Shown: positions 8,633-17,640 of the stretch, one piece after another
How positions within the stretch are numbered: position 1 is the first letter of the stretch
Layout of the letters: each line of letters starts with the position of its first letter
Assembly: GCA_041650805.1 (NCBI GenBank)
Contig: JBAZKM010000001.1
Location: forward strand, 124,001 to 188,000
DNA: 64,000 bases
Source of the DNA: Candidatus Omnitrophota bacterium
Lineage (GTDB): Bacteria > Omnitrophota > Gorgyraeia > 2-01-FULL-45-10
Reading direction: 5' to 3'
The notes under the pieces: generated by a model
Told to the model about the DNA's origin: nothing
Databases searched by the model: none
The model's input: only the letters and a program-made list of their open reading frames with translations
Program-made: the position numbers and the translations under genes

Positions 8633-10051
8633 ATGAAAGAGTACTGCGGAGTTGTCGGCATTTACGGCCATAAAGACGCGGCCCGCCTGGCCTACCTGGC
8701 CCTCTATGCCCTCCAGCACAGGGGGGAAGAGTCCGCCGGGATAGTCAGCTTCGACGGAAAGCGCGTACATTCCCATAAGGGCATGGGGCTCGTGGGGGTC
8801 GTATTCGACGAGCCGAACCTGAAGAAATTGAAAGGCCCTGCCGCCATAGGCCACGTGAGATACTCGACGACCGGGTCGAGCGTGGTAAAGAACGTCCAGC
8901 CCTTATTGATAAACCATAAACGCGGCTTCATAGCGGTAGCCCATAACGGGAATATCACCAATTCGGTGGAGATACGGAACGAGCTTGAAGACGGCGGCTC
9001 CATACTGCAGACGACGATGGACTCCGAGCTCATCGTACACCTCCTGGTCAAGGACCAGAAGAATAATTACAGACAGAAGATAGTGCCCATAACGTCCAAG
9101 CTTGAGGGCGCCTATTCGTTCGTCCTAATGATAAACGACTCCATATATGCCATACGCGATCCTCATGGTTTCAGGCCGCTCTGCCTTGGAAAACTCGACG
9201 GCGCCTATATCGTGGCAAGCGAGACGTGCGCCCTGGACATGATACAGGCCACCTACGTGCGCGATATCGAGCCCGGCGAGGTCCTGATAATAAATAAAGA
9301 CGGCCTCACCTCCCTGAGACAGCCGACAGCCAAAAGACACGCCTTCTGTATATTCGAATATATATATTTCGCCAGGCCCGACAGCAATATATTCCAGAAG
9401 AGCGTCTACCTTGCCAGGAAGAACCTGGGCAGGGCGCTCGCAAAGGAGCATCCGGCCCAGGCCGACATCGTCATGCCGATACCCGACTCGGGCACCTGCG
9501 CCGCCCTGGGCTACGCCGAGGAGTCGAAGATACCGATAGAGATGGCCTTTGTCAGGAACCACTATATCGGCAGGACGTTCATCCAGCCGAGCCAGCTCAT
9601 ACGGGACTTCAAGGTGAAGGTGAAACTTAATCCCGTCAGGGATGCCATCAACGGGAAGAGGATAGCCATCATCGAGGACTCCATAGTGAGGGGCACAACC
9701 TCAAGGGGGAGGGTGAGGGCCCTGAGGCAGGCCGGCGCGAAGGAGATACATATGCGCGTCAGCTGCCCGCCGCTCATATCGCCCTGTTTTTACGGCATTG
9801 ACTTCCCGACGAAAAAAGAGCTGGTGGCGTCAAAACATACCGTTGACGAGATAGCCCGTTTCATAGGCGTCGACAGCTTAAAATACCTGAGCCTGGAGGG
9901 GATGCTCGACTCCATGCTTCTCCCTAAAGAGGAATTCTGTACCGCCTGTTTCACCGGGAATTACCCCACGACGATATGCAAACCCCCGTCGAAGAAGGCC
10001 CTGGAACGGAGGGCCTGCGCGGGATTTGCGAAAGAAGAGATGCATGACTAA
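8633..10051 (+). CDS. purF: Amidophosphoribosyltransferase
   Basis: A 472-aa PurF, first committed step of purine synthesis: PRPP + glutamine to phosphoribosylamine. An N-terminal nucleophile (Ntn) glutaminase domain starts MKEYCGVVGIYG, so Cys5 becomes the N-terminal nucleophile after a four-residue propeptide is removed. The PRPP loop IAIIEDSIVRGTTSRG is at about residue 345. Cysteines in KRHAFCIFEY, RVSCPPLISPC and EFCTACFTGNYP match the four [4Fe-4S] ligands of the Bacillus subtilis type. It lies 26 nt after carB and overlaps guaA by 8 nt, within the car-pur operon. Confidence 0.96.
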   Translation: MKEYCGVVGIYGHKDAARLAYLALYALQHRGEESAGIVSFDGKRVHSHKGMGLVGVVFDEPNLKKLKGPAAIGHVRYSTTGSSVVKNVQPLLINHKRGFIAVAHNGNITNSVEIRNELEDGGSILQTTMDSELIVHLLVKDQKNNYRQKIVPITSKLEGAYSFVLMINDSIYAIRDPHGFRPLCLGKLDGAYIVASETCALDMIQATYVRDIEPGEVLIINKDGLTSLRQPTAKRHAFCIFEYIYFARPDSNIFQKSVYLARKNLGRALAKEHPAQADIVMPIPDSGTCAALGYAEESKIPIEMAFVRNHYIGRTFIQPSQLIRDFKVKVKLNPVRDAINGKRIAIIEDSIVRGTTSRGRVRALRQAGAKEIHMRVSCPPLISPCFYGIDFPTKKELVASKHTVDEIARFIGVDSLKYLSLEGMLDSMLLPKEEFCTACFTGNYPTTICKPPSKKALERRACAGFAKEEMHD

Positions 10052-11585
10052 CGAGATCCTGATAATAGATTTCGGTTCCCAGTATAATCAGCTGATCGCG
10101 CGTAAGGTCCGTGAGCATAGCGTGTTCTGCGAGATAGTGCCGCCGGATATAAAGGCCGGCTCCATAGACCCCAGGAAGGTCAGGGGGATCATCCTTTCCG
10201 GAGGGCCGGCCAGCGTCTACGAAAAGATGGCGCCCGTATGCGAAGAGGGGATATTCCGCCTCGGGATACCCGTCCTGGGCATATGCTACGGCATGCAGCT
10301 TATGGCCAGGATGCTGGGCGGAGAGGTCGCAAAGGCGGGTTCGCGGGAATACGGGCGGGCCTCCATCACCGTTACCGACCATCGTCTCCTATTCAAAGGC
10401 ATACCAAAACGCAGCGTGACATGGATGAGCCACGGCGATAAGGTGAAGAGACTGCCCCGCGGCTTCAGGCGTATCGCCCTGTCGCAGAATACCTCGATCG
10501 CCGCATTCGCCGACCCTGCCAGAAAATTTTTCGGCGTCCAATTCCATCCGGAGGTCGCGCACACACGTTACGGGTCCGCGATATTGAAGAATTTCATAAA
10601 GGAGATATGCGGCGCCAAGAGCGACTGGTCGATGCGGTCGTTCGTGCGCGAGTCGGTCGCGGAGATACGAAAGACCGTCGGTCCGCGCGACAGGGTCATA
10701 CTGGGCCTGTCCGGAGGGGTCGATTCTTCCGTCGCGGCCGTCCTCCTGAATAAGGCCATCGGTCACCGGCTTGTAGCCATATTCGTAGACAACGGGCTAA
10801 TGCGCAAGAATGAGTCGAAAACGGTCGGCGAGGTCTTCCGGCGCCATTTTAAGATAAATCTGAAATCGATCGACGCGCAGGATGAATTCCTCAATAATCT
10901 CAGGGGCGTGGCTGACCCGGAGAAGAAGAGGAAGATCATAGGCAGGACCTTTGTCCGGATATTTGAACGCGAGGCGAAGAAGGTCGGGGGCGCAAAGTTC
11001 CTGGCGCAGGGGACATTGTATCCGGACCTCATCGAATCCCGTTCGGCGTTCGGCGGGCCGAGCGCCACCATAAAGACACACCACAATGTCGGCGGGCTCC
11101 CGAAGAAGATGAATCTTAAGCTGATAGAGCCGTTAAAGTACCTCTTTAAAGATGAGGTGCGCAGGGTAGGGAAAGAGCTGGGGATGCCGTGGGAAGTGCT
11201 AGGGCGCCACCCGTTCCCCGGGCCGGGCCTGGCCGTCCGCATACTGGGCGACGTGACAAGGGCCAGGTGCGATGTTTTGAGAGAGGTGGACGACCGTTTC
11301 ATCTCGACCCTCATCAAAGAAGGATTATACGACACGATCTGGCAGGCGTTCGCGGTCCTGCTGCCTATAAAATCGGTAGGCGTCATGGGCGATGAGCGGA
11401 CTTATGAGAATGCCGTGGCCATAAGGGCCGTCACGAGCCTTGACGGTATGACCGCCGACTGGGCAAAGATACCGTACGATGTGCTGGGCAAGGTGTCGAA
11501 CCGCATAATAAACGAGGTAAAAGGAGTGAACAGGGTGGTATACGACATCAGCTCGAAGCCGCCTGCTACGATAGAGTGGGAGTAG
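10044..11585 (+). CDS. guaA: GMP synthase (glutamine-hydrolysing)
   Basis: A 513-aa GuaA that converts XMP to GMP. N-terminal class I glutamine amidotransferase with intact Cys (GICYGMQ) and His-Glu (QFHPEV); ATP pyrophosphatase domain with LGLSGGVDSSVAAVLL; C-terminal dimerisation domain ending PPATIEWE. The ATG at 10044 gives the family start MTNEILIIDFGSQYNQLIARKVRE; an upstream TTG at 10026 would add six unrelated residues. Overlaps purF by 8 nt, and the next start codon follows its stop immediately. Its intact triad shows that the loss in CarA is specific. Confidence 0.96.
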   Translation: MTNEILIIDFGSQYNQLIARKVREHSVFCEIVPPDIKAGSIDPRKVRGIILSGGPASVYEKMAPVCEEGIFRLGIPVLGICYGMQLMARMLGGEVAKAGSREYGRASITVTDHRLLFKGIPKRSVTWMSHGDKVKRLPRGFRRIALSQNTSIAAFADPARKFFGVQFHPEVAHTRYGSAILKNFIKEICGAKSDWSMRSFVRESVAEIRKTVGPRDRVILGLSGGVDSSVAAVLLNKAIGHRLVAIFVDNGLMRKNESKTVGEVFRRHFKINLKSIDAQDEFLNNLRGVADPEKKRKIIGRTFVRIFEREAKKVGGAKFLAQGTLYPDLIESRSAFGGPSATIKTHHNVGGLPKKMNLKLIEPLKYLFKDEVRRVGKELGMPWEVLGRHPFPGPGLAVRILGDVTRARCDVLREVDDRFISTLIKEGLYDTIWQAFAVLLPIKSVGVMGDERTYENAVAIRAVTSLDGMTADWAKIPYDVLGKVSNRIINEVKGVNRVVYDISSKPPATIEWE

Positions 11586-14447
11586 ATGATCTGGAGAGTT
11601 GAAGTAAAAGAGAAACGCGGTTTTTATGATGCCGCTGGCGAAAGCATAAAGAAGGACATCGCCGACCTCGGGTTCGCCCGCGCGATAGAGAAGGTCGTCT
11701 ATATACAGGTCTATCTCCTGGGGGGCGACGCGGATGAGCGGGATATAAAGTTTATCTGCGAAGAGCTGCTCACGGACCCGGTAACCCAGGATTACAGTTA
11801 TAACGGGAACGTATCGGACGAAAAAGGGCTCAAGGTAGTCGAGGTGGCCTATAACCCCGGCGTCATGGACCCCGTCGAGGAGAGCGCCAGGAAGGCGATA
11901 AGGGACCTGGGCATCACCGGCATCACCGCCGTAAAGACCGCAAAAAAATACCTCATCAAAGGAAGGCTCTCCCTCGGAGATATCCATTCGATAGCGGAGA
12001 AGGCCCTTTACAACAAGGTCATACAGCATATCGTGAAAGGGCGCTCTACGATAGCCCCGGAGCCCCCGCCTTACAGGTTCGAATTACGCCATATAAATAT
12101 CCTGGACGCCTCTCCCGAAGGCCTTAAAAAGATATCGCGAAAAGGCCAGCTCTTCTTAAGCGTCGAAGAGATGCTCTCCATACAGAAATACTTCAAAAAA
12201 CTGGGCCGCCCGCCCACGGATTGCGAACTCGAGACGATAGCGCAGACCTGGTCCGAACACTGTAAACATAAGACGTTCCGGGGATCGATAGAATTCGAAG
12301 GCAGGACGATACGCAACCTTTTGAAACGCACCGTAATGAAGGTCACGGAGGAGCTCGATAGACCGTGGTGCGTATCCGTATTCAAGGACAACTCCGGCAT
12401 CATAAGGTTCGACGAAAAACATAACATCTGTTTCAAGGTCGAGACCCATAACCATCCGTCGGCGCTTGAGCCCTACGGGGGCGCGGGGACCGGCATAGGA
12501 GGCGTCATACGCGACCCTATGGGTACGGGCCTCGGCGCCAAACCGATAATAAATACCGACATATTCTGCTTCGCGCCTCCGGACTATCCTCACAAAAAAG
12601 TCCCGCGGGGAGTCCTCCATCCGAAAAGGGTCATGAAAGGCGTCGTTGCCGGAGTGAGGGATTACGGGAATAGGATGGGCATACCCACCTCGAACGGCGC
12701 GGTACTCTTTGACGAGGATTTTCTCGGCAACCCTCTCGTCTTCTGCGGGAACGTAGGCATCATGCCGAAAGAGAAGTCTTTTAAGAAGACGTTCTCGGGG
12801 GACCTGGTGGTCGTGGTAGGGGGGAGGACCGGCAGGGACGGCATACACGGCGCGACATTCTCCTCCGGCGAGCTGACGCATGAATCCGAAGAGGTATCAG
12901 GTTCCGCCGTCCAGATAGGGAACCCGATACAGGAAAAGAAGATGGCGGACGTCCTGATACAGGCCCGGGACCTGGACCTTTATAACGCTATCACCGACTG
13001 CGGCGCGGGCGGCCTCTCGAGCGCCGTAGGCGAAATGGGCGAGGAGCTGGGGGCAGAGGTGCACCTGGATAAGGTGCCTCTTAAATATAAGGGGCTGAGT
13101 TACGACGAGATATGGATATCGGAGGCGCAGGAGAGGATGGTCCTCGCCGTAGATCCAAAAAATATAGGCAGGCTGAAAGACCTTTTCGCCGGGGAGAACG
13201 TGGAGGCCACGGTCATAGGACGTTTCACGTCGGACAGGCGCCTGCGCCTCTTCTACGAAGGCACCGTCGTCTGCGACATGGATATGAAGTTCCTCCATGA
13301 CGGTGTGCCGGACGTCAGGAGAAAGGCGGTATGGAAAAGGCCGTCTCACAAGGAACCCCGCCTGCCGGATAAGAGGGACCTCACTTCCGATCTCATAGGG
13401 CTCCTATCCAACTGGAACATCGCAAGCAAAGAATGGATCATACGGCAATACGACCATGAAGTGCAGGGGGGCAGCGTGCTGAAGCCGCTCCAGGGCGCAA
13501 CGAACGACGGTCCGGGCGACGCGTCAATAACGCGGCCCATACTCGGCTCCAAAAAGGGTATCATATTATCGTGCGGGATAAATCCGGACCACGGGAAGAT
13601 AGACCCGTACTGGATGGCGGCCGGCGCCATCGACGAGGCGCTGAGACAGATAACGGCGGTAGGCGGCGATATCGGAAAGGCGGCGCTCCTCGACAATTTC
13701 TGCTGGGGCAATACGAATAAGCCGGACCGGCTGGGCGGGCTGGTAAGGGCCTCCCGCGCATGTTACGATATAGCAAAGATATACGGCACGCCTTTCATAT
13801 CCGGGAAGGATAGCCTTAATAACGAATATTCGACCGGCAAAAAGACGATCTCCATACCGCCGACACTCCTGATATCCTGTATAGCCGTAATGGACGATGT
13901 ATCGAAGGCCGTGACGATGGACGCGAAGCGCCCCGGTAACGCCGTCTATCTCGTGGGATACACCCATGACGAACTGGGCGGCTCTCAATACTACAAGATG
14001 AAAGGATGTATCGGCAATAAAGTCCCAAAGGTCTACCCGTCATACGGAAAACGGCTGATGACCGCCCTGGCAGGAGCCATATCCAAAGGGACGGTCGCGT
14101 CCTGCCATGACTGTTCCGAAGGCGGGATGGCCGTCGCGCTCGCCGAGATGGCATTTGCCGGAGGTTACGGCATGGCGATAGACCTTGATACGGACGCGCT
14201 TCCTGAAGGGCAGGAGATATTGACGGATACCGTATTCCTATTTTCCGAATCGAACACCCGTTTCGTGGTAGAAACGAAAGACGAGCGCGCCTTCCTTGCC
14301 GCCCTTAAGGGTATCCCCGTATGGAAATTGGGCCGCGTATCAGACGGCCGATCCTTTAAAATAACCGGCCGGGATAAGAGACCGGTAATAACGACCGACA
14401 CAGGGGCCCTGAAGGCGGCATGGCAGCGGCCTTTTAAGGATATCTGA
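11586..14447 (+). CDS. purL: Phosphoribosylformylglycinamidine synthase, PurS-PurL fusion
   Basis: A 953-aa FGAM synthase subunit (FGAR + ATP + ammonia to FGAM). The first about 155 residues contain two copies of a PurS-like fold (VEVKEKRGFYDAAGESIKKDIADLGF and VVEVAYNPGVMDPVEESARKAIRDLGI). A linker and the catalytic part follow, with TWSEHCKHKTF (about residue 222), FKVETHNHPSALEP, GAGGLSSAVGEMGEE and a second AIRS-type half. It is longer than the small bacterial PurL (about 730 aa) and lacks the C-terminal glutaminase of the 1300-aa form, which is supplied by the next gene purQ. The ATG directly follows the guaA stop codon. Confidence 0.94.
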   Translation: MIWRVEVKEKRGFYDAAGESIKKDIADLGFARAIEKVVYIQVYLLGGDADERDIKFICEELLTDPVTQDYSYNGNVSDEKGLKVVEVAYNPGVMDPVEESARKAIRDLGITGITAVKTAKKYLIKGRLSLGDIHSIAEKALYNKVIQHIVKGRSTIAPEPPPYRFELRHINILDASPEGLKKISRKGQLFLSVEEMLSIQKYFKKLGRPPTDCELETIAQTWSEHCKHKTFRGSIEFEGRTIRNLLKRTVMKVTEELDRPWCVSVFKDNSGIIRFDEKHNICFKVETHNHPSALEPYGGAGTGIGGVIRDPMGTGLGAKPIINTDIFCFAPPDYPHKKVPRGVLHPKRVMKGVVAGVRDYGNRMGIPTSNGAVLFDEDFLGNPLVFCGNVGIMPKEKSFKKTFSGDLVVVVGGRTGRDGIHGATFSSGELTHESEEVSGSAVQIGNPIQEKKMADVLIQARDLDLYNAITDCGAGGLSSAVGEMGEELGAEVHLDKVPLKYKGLSYDEIWISEAQERMVLAVDPKNIGRLKDLFAGENVEATVIGRFTSDRRLRLFYEGTVVCDMDMKFLHDGVPDVRRKAVWKRPSHKEPRLPDKRDLTSDLIGLLSNWNIASKEWIIRQYDHEVQGGSVLKPLQGATNDGPGDASITRPILGSKKGIILSCGINPDHGKIDPYWMAAGAIDEALRQITAVGGDIGKAALLDNFCWGNTNKPDRLGGLVRASRACYDIAKIYGTPFISGKDSLNNEYSTGKKTISIPPTLLISCIAVMDDVSKAVTMDAKRPGNAVYLVGYTHDELGGSQYYKMKGCIGNKVPKVYPSYGKRLMTALAGAISKGTVASCHDCSEGGMAVALAEMAFAGGYGMAIDLDTDALPEGQEILTDTVFLFSESNTRFVVETKDERAFLAALKGIPVWKLGRVSDGRSFKITGRDKRPVITTDTGALKAAWQRPFKDI

Positions 14448-14450
14448 CAG

Positions 14451-15254
14451 ATGGCCAAGACCGTAAATACGATAGTTCTGAGGACCGCGGGGACGAATTG
14501 CGACAGAGAGACGGCTTTTGCTTTCGAGAAGGCGGGCGCGCGGCCCGAACTCGTACATATAAATCTCCTGGCCTCCGGGAAAAAACGTCTATCGGATTAC
14601 CAGATACTGGCCATACCCGGCGGTTTCACTTACGGCGACGACATAGCGAGCGGGAAGATACTGGCAAATGAGCTTAAGTTCGGGTTGAAAGACCAGGTGA
14701 GGGAGTTCATCGCGGACGGCAAACTCATCATAGGCATCTGCAACGGCTTCCAGATACTCGTCAAGGCGGGGCTCCTCCCGAACCTTGCCGGCGACTTCAG
14801 CACGATCGAAGCGACCCTTACATTAAACGACTCCGCCCGCTTCGAGGATCGTTGGGTTTTCCTCCAAGCTCCAAGCTCCAAGCCTCAAGCCAACTGCGTG
14901 TGGACTAACGGGATAGATGACGTCATTGAACTGCCGATAGCGCACGGAGAAGGGAAGTTCATCCCCAGGGACAGCAAGGTGCTGGATCAACTGAAGAAGA
15001 AAGGACTGATCGTCTTCCGATATACGGACGAAAAAGGCGGCATTAAGGGTTACCCGCTCAACCCGAACGGCTCCGTAGAGAATATCGCGGCAATATGCGA
15101 CACTACGGGCCGTATAATGGGGCTGATGCCGCACCCCGAACGGCACATAGACACGTTCCAGCACCCGAGATGGACCAGAAGGAAGAGAGGCGGCCCGGGT
15201 GACGGGTTACGCATATTCCGGAATGGCGTGGCTTTTTCCAAAAAATATTTGTAA
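14451..15254 (+). CDS. purQ: FGAM synthase glutaminase subunit
   Basis: A 267-aa PurQ that hydrolyses glutamine and passes ammonia to PurL. Class I amidotransferase motifs are intact: GGFTYGDD, the nucleophile elbow GICNGFQ and the His-Glu pair in LMPHPERHID. It begins 3 nt after the purL stop. The usual sequence WVxLxVxPxSPCVFT is interrupted: residues 138-147 (LQAPSSKPQA) are encoded by a four-unit 7-nt repeat at 14864-14891, adding a few residues to a surface loop without breaking the frame. Last gene of the car-pur cluster. Confidence 0.95.
   Translation: MAKTVNTIVLRTAGTNCDRETAFAFEKAGARPELVHINLLASGKKRLSDYQILAIPGGFTYGDDIASGKILANELKFGLKDQVREFIADGKLIIGICNGFQILVKAGLLPNLAGDFSTIEATLTLNDSARFEDRWVFLQAPSSKPQANCVWTNGIDDVIELPIAHGEGKFIPRDSKVLDQLKKKGLIVFRYTDEKGGIKGYPLNPNGSVENIAAICDTTGRIMGLMPHPERHIDTFQHPRWTRRKRGGPGDGLRIFRNGVAFSKKYL
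14864..14891. repeat. Heptanucleotide array inside purQ, 4 units (CCAAGCT type)
   Basis: Units CCAAGCT, CCAAGCT, CCAAGCC and TCAAGCC in tandem, in frame with purQ and translated as part of QAPSSKPQA. Same 7-nt periodicity as the intergenic arrays elsewhere in the window. Confidence 0.8.
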
Positions 15255-15277
15255 ATTACACGATTATAGGATATATT
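15249..15277 (+). promoter_or_regulatory. Weak candidate promoter for the 15330 gene
   Basis: TTGTAA (15249-15254) and TATATT (15272-15277) with 17-nt spacing in an AT-rich gap after purQ. The following gene has no Shine-Dalgarno sequence and could otherwise depend on read-through from purQ; I see no terminator between them. Confidence 0.35.
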
Positions 15278-15329
15278 ATATAGAAATACCGGTTTTTATA
15301 TTATTTATATTGGCTATAACCAACTTTAA

Positions 15330-16040
15330 ATGAGTAAAACCATAGAATCCGTAAGACGTTTCCCCGCAAAAGACGACATCCTTCACGATCATATTGCCAA
15401 TACCTATTTTTACCAGAAGACCCGCAAGAAAAAAGCCAAACCTCTGCATAAGAGCATAAAGATAAATGCCGGGGCCGCGGCATTTTTCATAGCCGTAGCC
15501 TTCCTCATAGCCGCTTCACCGTCTATTTATAATATTTACCTTGAATCGCTCAAGAAGAAGATAATGGCATCCGATCAGATAAAGATAGTGGACGGAGGGC
15601 GCCTGGATAAGCTGGCCCTGAAGAACTTCTCCTTCCGCGGTTATGCCAGGGGAAAGAGCGGGTTTGCCGGCACATACCTGCTGCTGAACAACGCTAAAAA
15701 ATATAACTGGGCAGACCTCTCCGCGGACTTCAAATTCCCGCTCGACCTTTCCAAAAGGGTCGTCTCGGTGACCATCAGGGGGAGCACAGGCGGAGAGAAG
15801 GTAACGCTGGTGCTGCGTGACTCCGCCAGCAGGTCCTCCCGCGCAAACGACATATACCTTACCCCGGACTGGAAGACGGTGGCAATACCCGTTTCGATCT
15901 TCAGCGGTCAGATAGACACCTCTTCCGTCACGCACATGAGGATCGAATACGGTCATATAGGCGAATCGGCAAAAGAGATGGATATCCCGATCGAAGTGAA
16001 AATATACGTTAAAGATCTTTCTATCTTAAAGGAGGGCTAG
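15330..16040 (+). CDS. Single-pass membrane-anchored protein with beta-rich domain
   Basis: A 236-aa protein: about 48 cytoplasmic residues rich in Lys/Arg, one transmembrane helix (about residues 49-68, AAAFFIAVAFLIAASPSIY), then an extracytoplasmic domain of about 165 residues with alternating hydrophobic strands (WADLSADFKFPLDLSKRVVSVTIRG, KVTLVLRDSASR, WKTVAIPVSIF). The strand pattern resembles carbohydrate-binding jelly-roll domains, but no signature is certain. The stop is 3 nt before the ParA-like gene, whose ribosome binding site lies in the last codons of this gene, so the two are co-translated. The partner carries a glycogen-binding-type module, so a shared role in polysaccharide sensing is possible (inference). 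Confidence 0.65.
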   Translation: MSKTIESVRRFPAKDDILHDHIANTYFYQKTRKKKAKPLHKSIKINAGAAAFFIAVAFLIAASPSIYNIYLESLKKKIMASDQIKIVDGGRLDKLALKNFSFRGYARGKSGFAGTYLLLNNAKKYNWADLSADFKFPLDLSKRVVSVTIRGSTGGEKVTLVLRDSASRSSRANDIYLTPDWKTVAIPVSIFSGQIDTSSVTHMRIEYGHIGESAKEMDIPIEVKIYVKDLSILKEG

Positions 16041-16043
16041 TGT

Positions 16044-17183
16044 ATGACGACCATTGCCATTGCTAATCAAAAGGGAGGATGCGGAAAGACCACTACCGCC
16101 ATCAACCTGGCAAGCGCTTTTGCCGAAGCGGGGAAGAGGGTGCTCCTGATAGACCTCGATCCACAATCGCACGCATCTTTCGGGCTGGGCGTAACCAACC
16201 AGCTCCTGGACAAATCCGTATACAACGTCCTGACCGACAACCAGGATAAAAAATGCGCAATAGAACAGTGTGTAATGAACGTCTCAAAGAACCTGGACAT
16301 AGTCCCGTCGAACATACTCCTCAGCACGCTCGAACAGGAACTGAAAGACAAGGAAGATGCCGTTTCCCGTCTTTACCAGGTCATTTCGTCTTCCACCCTG
16401 AAATATGATTATGTCGTTATCGACTGCCCGCCCTCGCTCGGCTTCCTGACCTTCAACGCCCTCAGGGCTGCCGCGCTCGTCCTGGTGCCCATAGACATGA
16501 GCGCATTCTCGCTCATGGGGGTGGGGAAACTCCTGGGTATGCTCGAGCTGATAAAGGTCAAGATACACCATGCCCCGGCAGTGAACGCCGTGGCCACCCT
16601 CTTTGACAGGCGGACAAAATATTCGCAGACCATGCTGGACGAGATCCGGGCGTTCTTCAGGGACCAGATGCTCAACACGGTCATCAGGATGAGCGTGGCC
16701 CTCAGGAAAGCGGTATCGCGGGGTGTATCCGCCATCCAGTTCGAAAGGACATCGAACGGCGCCATCGACTACATCGCCCTTGCGGCCGAGATACTCCAGA
16801 AGACGGAAGCGCCCGCGGAAAAGAAAGAGACGGTGGCCACTTCAAGCGCGACCGAGATGGCAAGTTCCGATACTACGGCCGCCGAAGAGGCGACCAGGAG
16901 CGCCGTTCATGATATACAGGCGACCGACAGGGAGATGCTCTTCGACATAACGGCTCCTCAGGCAAAAGAGATATATCTGGTAGGTGATTTCAACCAGTGG
17001 AAGATAGGGGAAGAGAACCGCCTCGCGCGGCTTGATGACGGAAGGTGGGAAAAGAAGCTGGCTCTCCAGCCGGGGAGATACCGGTATAAGTTCGTGGTCG
17101 ACGGCGAGTGGCTGCTCGACACGAAGAATTCCGAGAAGGAACAGAACCCGTTCGGCACATTCGATTCTATAATAAAATTATAA
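16044..17183 (+). CDS. ParA-family ATPase fused to AMPK/CBM48-type module
   Basis: A 379-aa two-domain protein. Residues 1-255 are a ParA/MinD ATPase: deviant Walker A KGGCGKTT, Walker A' LLIDLDPQSHASFG, Walker B-like DYVVIDCPPSLG. An Ala/Thr/Glu-rich linker of about 40 residues follows, then about 80 residues (from REMLFDITAPQAKEIYLVGDFNQW to FGTFDSIIKL) that match the AMPK beta/CBM48 glycogen-binding fold, with the conserved GDFNQW, GRW and PGRYRYKFVVDGEW signatures. No parB or origin is adjacent, so it is unlikely to be the chromosome-partitioning ParA; it may position a complex relative to a polysaccharide. AAGGAGGG precedes the ATG at 16044. Confidence 0.85.
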   Translation: MTTIAIANQKGGCGKTTTAINLASAFAEAGKRVLLIDLDPQSHASFGLGVTNQLLDKSVYNVLTDNQDKKCAIEQCVMNVSKNLDIVPSNILLSTLEQELKDKEDAVSRLYQVISSSTLKYDYVVIDCPPSLGFLTFNALRAAALVLVPIDMSAFSLMGVGKLLGMLELIKVKIHHAPAVNAVATLFDRRTKYSQTMLDEIRAFFRDQMLNTVIRMSVALRKAVSRGVSAIQFERTSNGAIDYIALAAEILQKTEAPAEKKETVATSSATEMASSDTTAAEEATRSAVHDIQATDREMLFDITAPQAKEIYLVGDFNQWKIGEENRLARLDDGRWEKKLALQPGRYRYKFVVDGEWLLDTKNSEKEQNPFGTFDSIIKL

Positions 17184-17207
17184 ACCGGCAGGAATAAGGA
17201 GAACGAT

Positions 17208-17636
17208 ATCAAACCGCGCGCGCATGTATTGACATCCGGTATAATAAGCGTTTTCGTATGGTATTATTTCAGGTCCATAAACTGCGCCATAATATCTTTC
17301 GCCTCCGGGGTGCTGATCGACCTTGACCACCTGGTCGATTACTATACAAGCCACGATTTCACATTCAGGGTAAAGAGCATATATTCGGCGTGCATCCGCC
17401 TGGATCTCGACCGGCTTTACCTGGTGCTGCACTCATACGAGCTGATCGCCCTCTTATGGTTCTCGATATACCTTTTTTCACTGCCTGACGTATGGAAGGC
17501 CGTTGCGATAGGGTTCACCCAGCATCTCATATTCGACCAGATAACGAACCCGTTCAACCCGTTCGGCTATTTCATGACATACAGGGCGACAAAGGGTTTC
17601 GACACAAAACTGCTGTTGGAGGAAGCCGGGAAATAA
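17208..17636 (+). CDS. Small integral membrane protein with DxDH motif (YdjM/DUF457-like)
   Basis: A membrane protein of about 142 aa with three or four helices and the motif GVLIDLDHLVDYYTSHDF, resembling the YdjM/DUF457 'membrane-bound metal-dependent hydrolase' family, whose activity is unproven. Start: the first conventional start codon is TTG at 17229 without a ribosome binding site. A perfect AAGGAG at 17196-17201 is correctly spaced from ATC at 17208, which would give IKPRAHVLTSG, a plausible family N-terminus. I therefore mark 17208 as a possible AUC start. The gene is 24 nt after the ParA-like gene and 4 nt before the next. Confidence 0.65.
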   Translation: MKPRAHVLTSGIISVFVWYYFRSINCAIISFASGVLIDLDHLVDYYTSHDFTFRVKSIYSACIRLDLDRLYLVLHSYELIALLWFSIYLFSLPDVWKAVAIGFTQHLIFDQITNPFNPFGYFMTYRATKGFDTKLLLEEAGK

Positions 17637-17640
17637 TACC

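Noticed and set aside
16044..17183. Chromosome-partitioning ParA near the origin
   Set aside because: No parB, no parS-like palindromes and no gid/rnpA/dnaA context apart from mnmG, and the protein carries an extra C-terminal carbohydrate-binding-type domain.
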